From the NCBI RefSeq assembly GCF_031628175.1, contig NZ_JAVLVT010000005.1:310001-374000 (forward strand): a stretch of 64,000 bases of DNA. Reading direction: 5' to 3'. Under the pieces are notes generated by a model. It had not been told where the DNA came from. It searched no databases and saw nothing but the letters and a program-made list of their open reading frames with translations. Shown here in pieces: positions 41,615 through 50,329 of the stretch; position 1 is the stretch's first letter, and each line of letters begins with the position of its first letter. The DNA is from Lipingzhangella_A rawalii (lineage in GTDB: Bacteria > Actinomycetota > Actinomycetes > Streptosporangiales > Streptosporangiaceae). A program made the translations under genes and the position numbers.

Positions 41615-43156
41615 CTAGTCGAGGGGGGAGTAGTTGTACAGCGAGGGGACGGCCATACCGGACTGGGGTTCCACCTCGACACTGTCGTCGGTGACGTGCT
41701 GGTAGGTCATTCGGTAGAAGGGAACGAACCATGCCTCCTCGACGAGGTGGCGGTTGAGTTCCTGGGCCGCGTCGGCGGCCTCACCCTCGGGGGCCTGCTG
41801 GATCTCCGCGGTGCGCTCGGCGATGGTGTCGTCCATGGTTCCGAGGAAGTTGAAGGTTCCGGGCAGCACGAGCTCGACGATGGTGACCCACTCGCTGGCG
41901 GGCTGCGCATTGTTCATGACCATTCCGGGGTAGGCCTGCTCCACCATGATGCTTTGAATCGCGTCGCCCTCGTCGAGGTTGTCCCAGGTGACGTCGATCC
42001 CGACATCCCCGAGGTCGTTCTCGATGCTCGTGGCCAGGGGGTCGCCCACGATCTCCTGCATCTTCGGCAGGGTCAGCTCCACCCCGTCCTCGTGGCCCGC
42101 CTCGGCCAGGAGCTCCCGGGCCCGTTCCGGATCGTGGTCGTAGTAGGTGTCCAGCTCCGGGTCGTAGGCGACCGATTCCGGGCCGAAGATCTGGTTGGTG
42201 ATCTCGCCCTGCCCGGAGCGCAGGTGCTCCAGCATCGCCTCGCGGTCCAGGGCGTAGTTGAGGGCCTGGCGCACCTCCGTATCGCCCAGGGCCGGGTTCA
42301 TCTCCCCCTCGCGGTCGAACAGGAGCAGGCTCTGCATGTCGATGTCCTGGTCGACGGTGTGCAGGTCCTCGTCGTCGGCGACGACGTCCTGCTGGTCCAC
42401 CTCCTGGATCAGCGCCGAGTTGATCTGCCCGGTACGCAGGCCGTTGACGAGCGCGTTCTCGTTGTCGAACACGGTGATGGTGACCTCGTCGTAGGGCAGA
42501 TCCTCCCCCCAGTAGTCGTCGCTGCGGGTGTAGGCCCAGGTGCTGCCGATCGCGGTGTTGCCGGTGTCCAGCTCGTAGGGGCCGGTCCCGTCGGGTTCGG
42601 TGGCCAGGGTGTCGTCGTCGAGTGCGTTCGGGTTGGCCATGAGCCCGGCGGCGTCGCTGAGGTAGAACAGCAGCGCGGGGTTGGGCTGTTCCAGGTGGAT
42701 CACCACGTCGTGGTCATCGACGATCTCGACCTCTTCCAGGTCGGACAGGGTCTGTGCCTGCCCGCCGCCCGCCTCGGGAAAGCGCTCCAGGTTGGCCTGG
42801 ACCGCCTCGGCGTCGAAGGGGGTGCCGTCGGTGAAGGTCACGTCGTCGCGCAGTTCCAGTTGGAGTTCGGTTCGGCTCTCGTCGTAGGACCAGTCGGTGG
42901 CGAGCATCGGGGCATAGCTGCCATCGGGTTCCCGCAGCAGCAGCGTGTCGTAGACCGCCTGGAAGAAGGGCAGAGCGGCCCCCATGGCTTCGGCGGGATC
43001 GAGACTCTGCGGCATGGTCATCGTGCCGATGGTGAGCTCTCCGCCAGCTTCGCCGTCATCATCGGCCCCGGTCCCGCAGCCGCTCAGGGCCAGCGCGGTG
43101 GCTCCGAGGGCCGCCAACGCGGTGTGTGCGCGTGTTCTTCGCATTCTCCGCAACAT
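41615..43156 (-). CDS. ABC transporter substrate-binding lipoprotein (SBP family 5)
   Basis: A 513-residue solute-binding protein with a signal peptide ending in the lipobox LALSGC. The family-5 pattern is visible: GGELTIGTMTMPQSLDPAEA, LRDDVTFTDGTPFDAEAV and VRQALNYALDREAML. It is strongly acidic. Family-5 proteins bind peptides, nickel or beta-linked oligosaccharides; the flanking GH20, GH3 and GH1 genes favour an oligosaccharide. The ATG at 43156 follows GGAGAA. It is the first gene of the minus-strand operon, divergent from the TetR gene. Confidence 0.9.
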   Translation of the reverse strand: MLRRMRRTRAHTALAALGATALALSGCGTGADDDGEAGGELTIGTMTMPQSLDPAEAMGAALPFFQAVYDTLLLREPDGSYAPMLATDWSYDESRTELQLELRDDVTFTDGTPFDAEAVQANLERFPEAGGGQAQTLSDLEEVEIVDDHDVVIHLEQPNPALLFYLSDAAGLMANPNALDDDTLATEPDGTGPYELDTGNTAIGSTWAYTRSDDYWGEDLPYDEVTITVFDNENALVNGLRTGQINSALIQEVDQQDVVADDEDLHTVDQDIDMQSLLLFDREGEMNPALGDTEVRQALNYALDREAMLEHLRSGQGEITNQIFGPESVAYDPELDTYYDHDPERARELLAEAGHEDGVELTLPKMQEIVGDPLATSIENDLGDVGIDVTWDNLDEGDAIQSIMVEQAYPGMVMNNAQPASEWVTIVELVLPGTFNFLGTMDDTIAERTAEIQQAPEGEAADAAQELNRHLVEEAWFVPFYRMTYQHVTDDSVEVEPQSGMAVPSLYNYSPLD

Positions 43157-43215
43157 CAGTTCTCCGGTAGGTCAAACCCGGGTGGGCGCCGGGTGGGTGG
43201 ATGCCGAAAAAACTA

Positions 43216-43225
43216 ACCACGTGGT
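43216..43225. promoter_or_regulatory. Candidate operator of the TetR regulator
   Basis: A perfect 10-bp palindrome, ACCACGTGGT, 60 bp upstream of the binding-protein gene and 150 bp upstream of the TetR gene. It is the only clear palindrome in the 221-bp divergent region, so it is the best guess for a site controlling both operons. Confidence 0.45.
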
Positions 43226-43377
43226 AGGTTCTGTGGCGGTAACCGTACATGACCTACATCACTCTGAAAAGGCCATCCCGTCGGATCACCGCCCTCCTAC
43301 GCTCGGAGAACCCCAGAGCACCGGCCGGCTCCGCAGTCATGCGGGGCGCGGCGCACCGATCGAAGAGGAGTCCTCCC

Positions 43378-44094
43378 GTGACCGAGCACAGCCAGGGCAC
43401 GCCGCGCATGTCGAAGGGCGAGCGCACCCGCTGTCGCATCATGGATAGCGCGATAGAACTGTTCGCCCGCTCCGGCTACCGCGCAGTCTCCCTGCGGGAC
43501 ATCTCCGCCCACGCCGGACTGACGCACGCCGGGGTGCTGCACCACTTCCCGAACAAGGACGCTCTGCTCATCGCGGTACTGCGTCGACGGGACGAGCTCG
43601 ACGCCCCGCTCGTGCTCGACGAACAGCTCACCCCGCGGGAGCGGCTGGCCAATGTTGTGGCGATCGTGGCCCGCAACATGCGGACCCCCAGCCTGGTGTC
43701 GCTGTACACGAAACTCTCCGCCGAAGCCACCGACCCCGACCACCCCGCCCACACGCACTTCGCCTTCCGGTACCAGGTTCTGCGTGACCATCTCGTCCCG
43801 GCCTTCGCCGAGCTGATGGCCCACACGTCCGCGTCCGGCGCCCCCACCCCGGTCAGTCCGGAAGTCGCCGCCCAACAGTTCCTGGCCGTGATGGACGGGT
43901 TGCAGGTGCAGTGGCTCCTCGATCCCTCCGCCGTTGATATGGCGCTGGCTGTGCGGTCCTACCTGGCATCCCTGGGGATCGACACGAGTGAGCTGGCCGC
44001 AGGCGCTGCGGCCCCCGCCACCGTGCACGGCACCGCCGACGATCCAGCCAGCACCACCGTCCGAAACGCAACCGAACCCGAAGGGCAACCATGA
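43378..44094 (+). CDS. TetR-family transcriptional regulator
   Basis: A 238-residue protein. The N-terminal helix-turn-helix is canonical: RIMDSAIELFARSGYRAVSLRDISAHAGL (given here in pieces SAIELFARSGYRAVSLRDIS and THAGVLHHFPNKDALL). The ligand domain follows, and the last ~45 residues look disordered. The GTG at 43378 has GAGGAG seven bases before it. The stop overlaps the GH3 start (ATGA), so regulator and hydrolases share a message. It is probably a local sugar-responsive repressor of both divergent operons. Confidence 0.88.
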   Translation: MTEHSQGTPRMSKGERTRCRIMDSAIELFARSGYRAVSLRDISAHAGLTHAGVLHHFPNKDALLIAVLRRRDELDAPLVLDEQLTPRERLANVVAIVARNMRTPSLVSLYTKLSAEATDPDHPAHTHFAFRYQVLRDHLVPAFAELMAHTSASGAPTPVSPEVAAQQFLAVMDGLQVQWLLDPSAVDMALAVRSYLASLGIDTSELAAGAAAPATVHGTADDPASTTVRNATEPEGQP

Positions 44095-46319
44095 GCACCA
44101 CACCAGACCTCGCGGCCCGGGCCGCCGCCACCTCGGGCAGCGACATGTGGCACACCACGCCCATCCCGGGGGAGCTGCGCCGGATCAGCCTGGCCGACGG
44201 ACCCCACGGCCTGCGCAAACAACCCGAGGACAGTGACCACCTCGGCATCGGCACCAGTCTCCCCGCCACCTGCTTTCCGCCGGCCGTCGGCCTCGGAGCC
44301 AGCTGGAACCCCGAGCTCGTACACCAGGTGGGTGCCGCACTCGGTGCCGAGGCCAGCTCCCTCGGCGTCGACGTGCTGCTGGGCCCCGGGATGAACATCA
44401 AACGTTCCCCGCTGTGCGGACGCAATTTCGAGTACGTCTCCGAAGATCCCCACGTCACCGCACGAATCGCGGCCGCGTTGGTCACCGGGATCCAGTCCAC
44501 GGGGGTCGGTGCCTGCGTGAAGCACTTCGCGGTCAACAACCAGGAGACCGACCGGATGCGGGTCAGCGCCGACGTGGACGAGCGAACCCTGCGCGAAATC
44601 TATCTCGCCGCCTTCGAGCAGGTGATCCGCGAGACCAACCCGTCCATGGTGATGTGCTCCTACAACCGCATCAACGGGGTGTACGCCAGCCAGCACCCCT
44701 GGCTGTTGACCGAGCTGCTGCGGGGGGAATGGGGATTCGAGGGGCCCGTGGTCTCGGACTGGGGGGCGGTCGCGGACCGCGTCGCCGCCCTCGCCGCCGG
44801 CCTGGACCTGGAGATGCCCCCCTCCGGAACCGACGACCGGATCGTTTCCGCCGTACGCAACGGCGATCTGCCCGAGTCCGTGGTGGACACGGCGGTGGGG
44901 AGACTGAAGCACCTCCAGGATCGGGTGTCCAGCGATTCGAGCCGGAATGTGGACCACGCCGGCCATGACGCTCTGGCCCGCGCGGTTGCGCGGGAGTGCG
45001 CGGTGCTGCTGAAGAACGAGAACGACGTGCTGCCGCTCGATCCCACCAGCTCGCTCGCGGTAATCGGGGAGTTCGCCCGTACTCCCCGGTTCCAGGGGGG
45101 CGGCTCCTCGCACGTGGTGCCGACCACGGTGCATGCCGCGGTGGACGTGCTGGACGGTTCCTGCTCCGGTCCGGTGACCTTCGCCCCCGGGTTTCGCCTG
45201 GACGGCCAGCCCGATGCGGCGCTGGTCGAGGAGGCGGTGCAGGTGGCCGCGAACCACGACATTGCGGTGCTGTTCCTGGGACTGCCGGACGCGGCCGAGT
45301 CGGAGGGCTACGACCGGGAGGACATAGAGCTGCCCGAGGTGCAGCGCGACCTACTGATCCAGGTACGCGGGGTCTGTGACCGGGTCGTGGTTGTGCTGTC
45401 CAACGGCGGGGTGGTCTCGGTCAGCGACTGGGAGGACAACGCCTCGGCCGTGCTGGAGGGATGGCTGCTCGGCCAGGCCGGGGGAGCGGCCCTGGCGGAC
45501 CTCCTCACCGGGGTGGTTTCCCCCTCCGGCCGCCTCACCGAGACGATTCCCCTGCGTCTCGCCGACCACCCCTCCTATCTTTCTTTCCCCGGGGAGCACG
45601 GGCACAGCCTCTACGGCGAGGGACTGTACGTCGGATACCGCTACTTCGACACCGTGCAGCGGCCCGTCGCCTACCCCTTCGGGCACGGACTCACCTACAC
45701 GAGCTTCTCCTACTCCGATCTGGAGCTCACCACCGAGAACGACACCACCTGGACGGTCAGCTGCACCGTCACCAACACCGGAGGCCGGGCGGCGGCGGAG
45801 GTTCCGCAACTGTACGTGGGCGTGCAGGAGTCACATCCCACCCGCCCCAGCCACGAGCTGCGTGGTTTCGCGAAAGTCTTTCTGGAGCCGGGGGAGAGTA
45901 CCCGGGTCCAGTTCCCGTTGACCGGACGGGACCTGTCCACCTGGGATCGAACCCACCAGCGGTGGTCCCTGGCCGCAGGCACCTACACCGTCACCGTCGG
46001 GGCCTCCTCCCGGGACCCGCGGCTGAGCACCACCCTGGTCACCGCCGGAGACCGCTTCGTCGCTCCACTCGGTGCGCACTCCACCATCTCCGAGTGGCGA
46101 GCCCACCCCATCGGGGGCCCGGTTCTCGCCGAGCAGATGCGTTTCATGCGCGGCGCCGACGGTATCTCCGAGGAGATGGTGCAGATGGCCGGTGGCATGC
46201 CCCTGTCCGCCCTGTGTTCGTTCAACATGGGCGTCACCACCGAAATGCTCGATCAGCTGGTGGCCGGGGTCGAAGAGCAGCGGCAACAGGCCATCGCCCG
46301 CGGCGAGATCACCGGATAG
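44091..46319 (+). CDS. GH3 beta-glucosidase/hexosaminidase-type glycoside hydrolase
   Basis: A 742-residue family-3 enzyme. The N-terminal barrel has ISLADGPHGLR, GPGMNIKRSPLCGRNFEYVSEDP (in parts GPGMNIKRSP and GRNFEYVSEDP), VKHFAVNNQE and the nucleophile Asp in VVSDWGAV near residue 223. The second alpha/beta domain follows (ARECAVLLKNENDVLPL), then a C-terminal fibronectin-III-like domain (AEVPQLYVGV, HELRGFAKVFLEPGE). The KHF and the domain order resemble beta-glucosidases rather than NagZ. There is no signal peptide. It overlaps the TetR stop. Confidence 0.92.
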   Translation: MSTTPDLAARAAATSGSDMWHTTPIPGELRRISLADGPHGLRKQPEDSDHLGIGTSLPATCFPPAVGLGASWNPELVHQVGAALGAEASSLGVDVLLGPGMNIKRSPLCGRNFEYVSEDPHVTARIAAALVTGIQSTGVGACVKHFAVNNQETDRMRVSADVDERTLREIYLAAFEQVIRETNPSMVMCSYNRINGVYASQHPWLLTELLRGEWGFEGPVVSDWGAVADRVAALAAGLDLEMPPSGTDDRIVSAVRNGDLPESVVDTAVGRLKHLQDRVSSDSSRNVDHAGHDALARAVARECAVLLKNENDVLPLDPTSSLAVIGEFARTPRFQGGGSSHVVPTTVHAAVDVLDGSCSGPVTFAPGFRLDGQPDAALVEEAVQVAANHDIAVLFLGLPDAAESEGYDREDIELPEVQRDLLIQVRGVCDRVVVVLSNGGVVSVSDWEDNASAVLEGWLLGQAGGAALADLLTGVVSPSGRLTETIPLRLADHPSYLSFPGEHGHSLYGEGLYVGYRYFDTVQRPVAYPFGHGLTYTSFSYSDLELTTENDTTWTVSCTVTNTGGRAAAEVPQLYVGVQESHPTRPSHELRGFAKVFLEPGESTRVQFPLTGRDLSTWDRTHQRWSLAAGTYTVTVGASSRDPRLSTTLVTAGDRFVAPLGAHSTISEWRAHPIGGPVLAEQMRFMRGADGISEEMVQMAGGMPLSALCSFNMGVTTEMLDQLVAGVEEQRQQAIARGEITG

Positions 46320-46332
46320 GCGGGGAACGACC

Positions 46333-47526
46333 ATGCATGCCGACACCACCTTCCTGTGGGGAGCGGCCACGGCCGGGCACCAGATCGAGGGCAACAACAC
46401 GACGAGCGACATCTGGGCACTGGAACATCGCCCCGACTCTCCCCTGCCCGAGCGCAGCGGAGACGCCTGCGACAGCTACCACCGCTGGCCGGAGGACCTG
46501 GACCTCCTCGCCGAGCTCGGCCTGAACAGCTACCGGTTCAGCCTGGAGTGGGCCCGGATCGAACCGGAGCCCGGCCACATCTCGCACGCACAGCTCGCCC
46601 ACTACCGCGCCGTGATCGAGGGGTGCCTGCGGCGGGGGATCGTCCCGGTGGTCACCCTGCACCACTTCACCAGCCCGGCCTGGTTCAGCGCCGCCGGCGG
46701 TTGGACCGCACCGGACGCCATCCAACGGTTCCGCCGCTACGTGCAGCAGGTGCGGCCGATCCTCGACGGTGTGCCCTGGGTGTGCACCATCAACGAGCCG
46801 AACATACTGGCGATGGTGGCCCGGCTGCGCTCCGGGGACGACCCCCCGGAGTCGGAGCGCGGGGAACCGCAGCTGGTCGCGGGGGCCCTGCCGCCGCCGG
46901 ACCCAGACGTGTCCGCGGCGCTGTTCGCCGCCCACCAGGAGGCCCGTGCCGAGCTGTCCGATCTGGCCGGGCTACGCTCCGGCTGGACCGTAGCCAACCA
47001 GAACTTCCAGGCGCTGCCCGGGGCGGAGGCGCTCCGACCCGAATGGAGCTACCCGAGGGAGGACCAGTTCCTGGACGTCGCCATCGACGACGACTTCGTG
47101 GGGGTGCAGGCCTACACGCGGGTGCTGCTGGCGCCCTCGGGCCCGGTCGACCCTGGTGCGGACGTGCGGCGCACCCAGACCGGATGGGAGTTCTATCCCC
47201 ACGCCCTGGCGGGAGCCGTGCGCCACACGGCCGAACGAACCGGCGGTGTTCCGATCCTGGTGACCGAGAACGGGATCGCCACCGACTCCGACGAGGACCG
47301 CATCGAGTACACCGACGCCGCGCTGCGCGGCCTCCGGGACGTTATCGACGAGGGTGTGGACGTTCGCGGATACCTGCACTGGTCGTTGTTGGACAACTAC
47401 GAGTGGGGGTCCTGGGGACCGCGGTTCGGTCTGGTTGCGGTGGATCGCACCACCTTCGCCCGCACCATCAAACCCAGTGGGCGCTGGTTCGGCGAGCGCG
47501 CACAGGTCGGACTGGCGCCCGCGTGA
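46333..47526 (+). CDS. GH1 beta-glycosidase
   Basis: A 397-residue family-1 enzyme. The acid/base Glu is in CTINEPN (residue 155) and the nucleophile Glu in ILVTENGI (residue 312). The N-terminus FLWGAATAGHQIEG and the aglycone-site segment HWSLLDNYEWGSW are typical. It is slightly shorter than the usual ~450 residues and lacks a signal peptide. It starts 13 bp after the GH3 stop and is followed by a strong bidirectional terminator. Confidence 0.92.
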   Translation: MHADTTFLWGAATAGHQIEGNNTTSDIWALEHRPDSPLPERSGDACDSYHRWPEDLDLLAELGLNSYRFSLEWARIEPEPGHISHAQLAHYRAVIEGCLRRGIVPVVTLHHFTSPAWFSAAGGWTAPDAIQRFRRYVQQVRPILDGVPWVCTINEPNILAMVARLRSGDDPPESERGEPQLVAGALPPPDPDVSAALFAAHQEARAELSDLAGLRSGWTVANQNFQALPGAEALRPEWSYPREDQFLDVAIDDDFVGVQAYTRVLLAPSGPVDPGADVRRTQTGWEFYPHALAGAVRHTAERTGGVPILVTENGIATDSDEDRIEYTDAALRGLRDVIDEGVDVRGYLHWSLLDNYEWGSWGPRFGLVAVDRTTFARTIKPSGRWFGERAQVGLAPA

Positions 47527-47546
47527 CGCACGCATCACCATCGAGG

Positions 47547-47588
47547 TGATCCCGGGACTCGGCACAGTCGAGCCGAGTCCCGGGATCA
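47547..47588. terminator. Bidirectional terminator between GH1 and aconitase-X genes
   Basis: A perfect 17-bp stem TGATCCCGGGACTCGGC (47547-47563) with its complement at 47572-47588, with an 8-base loop, between convergent genes. Confidence 0.85.
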
Positions 47589-47598
47589 GCGGTGTGGC

Positions 47599-48045
47599 TC
47601 AGCCACGTAGATGGACCGTCCACGCCTCGGCGCGCACGGTCAGCCACACTCCGTCATGCAGGCGCGTGTAGCTGGTATAGCTGGCAGGATCCAGCTGCAC
47701 CACCGGAACGGCCAGACCGTACAGCTCCGCCGCGGCCAGCGCCCCCAGCACCAGGATGGGGTCCGGCTCGGCTAGGAGCAGTCCGGCCGGTGCGGTTCCA
47801 CCTCGGATCGCCTCCGCGAGCACGCTCGAACTGGAACTCGAGCCCCGCCCACTCGGCAGAACGACCACACGGCCGGCCAGCTCCGCGCCGTACTGGGGGT
47901 GGTGCTCGTCGGTGATCCGCCCCGTCGTCGGATCCATCCCACCCCACAGCGACAGTGGGGCCTCCAGGACGAGTAGTGGGCCGTGGGCCTGGCCGGGATG
48001 CAGGGTGCGGCTCTGGGTGGCCGAGGCGGCGGGTTCGCTGGTCAC
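47599..48045 (-). CDS. Aconitase X small (swivelling) subunit, DUF126
   Basis: A 148-residue protein of the DUF126 family, the swivelling domain of aconitase X. The core LWGGMDPTTGRITDEHHPQYGAEL (in parts LWGGMDPTTGRI and DEHHPQYG) and the active-site loop VVVLPSGRGSSSSSSVLAE are diagnostic. With the large subunit it should dehydrate cis-3-hydroxy-L-proline, the reaction shown for bacterial members. The GTG at 48045 overlaps the large-subunit stop (GTGA). Confidence 0.88.
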   Translation of the reverse strand: MTSEPAASATQSRTLHPGQAHGPLLVLEAPLSLWGGMDPTTGRITDEHHPQYGAELAGRVVVLPSGRGSSSSSSVLAEAIRGGTAPAGLLLAEPDPILVLGALAAAELYGLAVPVVQLDPASYTSYTRLHDGVWLTVRAEAWTVHLRG

Positions 48046-49331
48046 GACAGCCTCACCCGTCCCTGCTGTGCCGAGGTCACACACTCTGCGAGGTTGGCCA
48101 GAACCACCTGAACGCCCAGGTTCGCCGGGGCGTAGTAGGCCCATTTCGCGGAGTTGGTCAGCACCACCCGGGTCTGCGGGCGCAGGATCGGGGTGACGTA
48201 GGTGCAGGTGTCCACAACGACGGTGCCTCCCGCCGCGCGCAGTGGCGCCACCAGCCCCTCCTCCTCGGCCTGGGCCAGGACGGCACGACTGGTGGACACG
48301 TACACCTCCACCCCCGCAGCGAACCGGGTGACGTCCGCCGCATCCTCGGCGAGCAGCGCGGCCAGGTTTCGGAACTCCGGCAGGGAGAAATGCGGTGTGC
48401 CGAGACTGACCGCGTCGACGCGGTCGCATACGGCGGTGGTCAGTTCCCGGCGGGCGTCCGCCAGGTCCTCGGGCCGCACCCGCCAGCGTGCCGGGACGTC
48501 GGCCCCGCCGAGCGCCGCCGACAGGGTGGGTGCCTCCGGGGTGATGCCCACCGCGTGGAACATTCCGACCCCGCCGCTGGAGGCCGCGGCCGAGCCCAGG
48601 GCCTTGAGTCGATCCTCCGAGGTGTCCGCCGGTAGCCCCACGAACACCGGCACCTCCAGTCCGGCGTGTCTGCCAGCCAGATGACCCAACAGCGGGTAGG
48701 TGAGTTCCGCATGCAGGATGGTCGCCGGCAGGTCCGACACGTCCAGGATCGCAGTGCCGCGGCGCGCGGCCGTACAGTGCAGCCCGACCCGTGGTGCCCG
48801 CCCGGTCAGGGCCGCGCAGATGTCCAGGAAGTCGCCGTAACGAGCGGTGCGCGCACCCAGTACCGAGTTCGCGAACACGATCGCGTTGGATTCCGCCCAG
48901 GCCACATGTTCGCCGAGACCGGGGCGATGACCGGACTGGTAGGGGGCGCACGTCCAGGTGGGCCGGGCGCCCAGGGTGGTGTAGGCGTCCATCAGGGACC
49001 GGGCGTGCGTGCGTACCTGGGCATCGGCCCGGGACAGCTCCGGGTGCAGCAGATCTAGCGAGCCCACATTCAGGGTGGTCGGGACCCGAACCTGCCCTCC
49101 GAGCTGCACCAACCGCTGCGCGAAGTCCAGTCCGGCCCGCCCGTGGTACAGACAGCTGTCGACATGCGCGGAGGTCACCGGCAGTAGGTCCGGGGCGTCC
49201 ATGGCGTCGGCCAGTCCCGTGACGATTCGCATGGCCAGTGCCACGGCCGGCCCCTCGTCGCCGTGCAGCATGCCCAGTTCCGTGGCGGTGAGTCGGACGT
49301 TTCGGGGACCGCCGGTGCGGTGGCCATTCAA
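48042..49331 (-). CDS. Aconitase X catalytic (large) subunit, probable cis-3-hydroxy-L-proline dehydratase
   Basis: A 429-residue AcnX catalytic domain. The N-terminal VRLTATELGMLHGDEGPA is the family opening motif. Other landmarks are SAHVDSCLYHG, VPTTLNVGSLD, HCTAARRG and DTCTYVTPIL, with Cys residues that could bind iron-sulfur or iron. Large and small subunits are separate genes here, not fused. The TTG at 49331 overlaps the epimerase stop (TTGA); no better in-frame start precedes the conserved VRLT segment. The substrate is inferred from the hydroxyproline neighbours. Confidence 0.87.
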   Translation of the reverse strand: MNGHRTGGPRNVRLTATELGMLHGDEGPAVALAMRIVTGLADAMDAPDLLPVTSAHVDSCLYHGRAGLDFAQRLVQLGGQVRVPTTLNVGSLDLLHPELSRADAQVRTHARSLMDAYTTLGARPTWTCAPYQSGHRPGLGEHVAWAESNAIVFANSVLGARTARYGDFLDICAALTGRAPRVGLHCTAARRGTAILDVSDLPATILHAELTYPLLGHLAGRHAGLEVPVFVGLPADTSEDRLKALGSAAASSGGVGMFHAVGITPEAPTLSAALGGADVPARWRVRPEDLADARRELTTAVCDRVDAVSLGTPHFSLPEFRNLAALLAEDAADVTRFAAGVEVYVSTSRAVLAQAEEEGLVAPLRAAGGTVVVDTCTYVTPILRPQTRVVLTNSAKWAYYAPANLGVQVVLANLAECVTSAQQGRVRLS

Positions 49332-50329
49332 AGCAGGAATCCGTTCGGGAACGGGTCATCTGGGTCCAGCAGGTACTGGGCTGTGGCGGTGATCCACGCC
49401 CGCCCGGTGATTTCCGGAATCACCGCGGCACGATCGGCCACCGTGGTCTCCTTCACGATCCGGGCGAAAAACCGGCTTCCGATGAACGACTCGTTGACCA
49501 GCTCCTGTCCGGGGGCCAGGTCACCGCGGCTGCGCAGCTGGGCCAGGCGTGCCGAGGTTCCGGTGCCGCACGGCGAGCGGTCGAACCAGCCGGGATGGAT
49601 CGCCATCGCGTGTCGGGTGTGGGTGGCCGTGCTGTCCGGTGCGAGGAACTGCACATGGCCACAGCCCCCGATCCGTGGATCCTGCGGATGCGTGGGGCGG
49701 TCCGCTGCGTTGATGGCCTCCATCAGCGCCAGCCCGGCCGTGAGGATGTCCTGCTTGGCGGAGCGGTCGAAGGGCAGACCCATGCGGTCCAGGGGGAGGA
49801 TGGCGTAGAAGTTGCCGCCGTAGGCCAGGTCGTAGCGCACCGGGCCGTGGCCGTCGACGTGTACCTCCCGGTCCAGGCCCACGGTGAACGAGGCCACGTT
49901 GCGGATCGTCACCGACTCCGCCACGTCCGCCCGCACCGCGACTTCGGCGGTGACCAGGCCGGCCGGGGTGTCCAGCCGGATCGTGGTCACGGGCTCGGTG
50001 ACCGGGACCATGCCCGTCTCCACGAGTACCGTGGCCACCCCCATCGTGCCGTGCCCACACATGGGCAGGCACCCCGACACCTCGATGAACAGCACCCCCC
50101 AGTCCGCCTGCGCGTGGGTGGGCGGTTGCAGGATCGCTCCGGACATCGCCGCGTGGCCGCGGGGTTCGTACATGAGTCGGGTGCGTAGGTGGTCGAGGTG
50201 CTCCAGAAAGTATCGGCGCCGCTCGGCCATGGACGTTCCGGGAATCGGGCCGATCCCACCCGTGACAACCCGGGTCGGCATTCCTTCGGTGTGTGAGTCC
50301 ACCGCGTGCAGGACCTGACTGGAGCGCAT
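49328..50329 (-). CDS. 4-hydroxyproline 2-epimerase (proline racemase family)
   Basis: A 333-residue enzyme. The two active-site Cys are present in LPMCGHGTMG (near residue 90) and SPCGTGTSA (near 252), the pair typical of hydroxyproline epimerases rather than trans-3-hydroxyproline dehydratases, where one is replaced. It would convert trans-4-hydroxy-L-proline to cis-4-hydroxy-D-proline, the substrate of the flavin dehydrogenase in the same operon. The ATG at 50329 overlaps the deaminase stop by one base. Confidence 0.88.
   Translation of the reverse strand: MRSSQVLHAVDSHTEGMPTRVVTGGIGPIPGTSMAERRRYFLEHLDHLRTRLMYEPRGHAAMSGAILQPPTHAQADWGVLFIEVSGCLPMCGHGTMGVATVLVETGMVPVTEPVTTIRLDTPAGLVTAEVAVRADVAESVTIRNVASFTVGLDREVHVDGHGPVRYDLAYGGNFYAILPLDRMGLPFDRSAKQDILTAGLALMEAINAADRPTHPQDPRIGGCGHVQFLAPDSTATHTRHAMAIHPGWFDRSPCGTGTSARLAQLRSRGDLAPGQELVNESFIGSRFFARIVKETTVADRAAVIPEITGRAWITATAQYLLDPDDPFPNGFLL

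Noticed and set aside
40877..43216. 779-residue open frame antisense to the ABC permease and binding protein
   Set aside because: Spans two real genes and the gap between them, and is rich in Gly/Val/His without recognisable domains. It is a codon-bias artefact.
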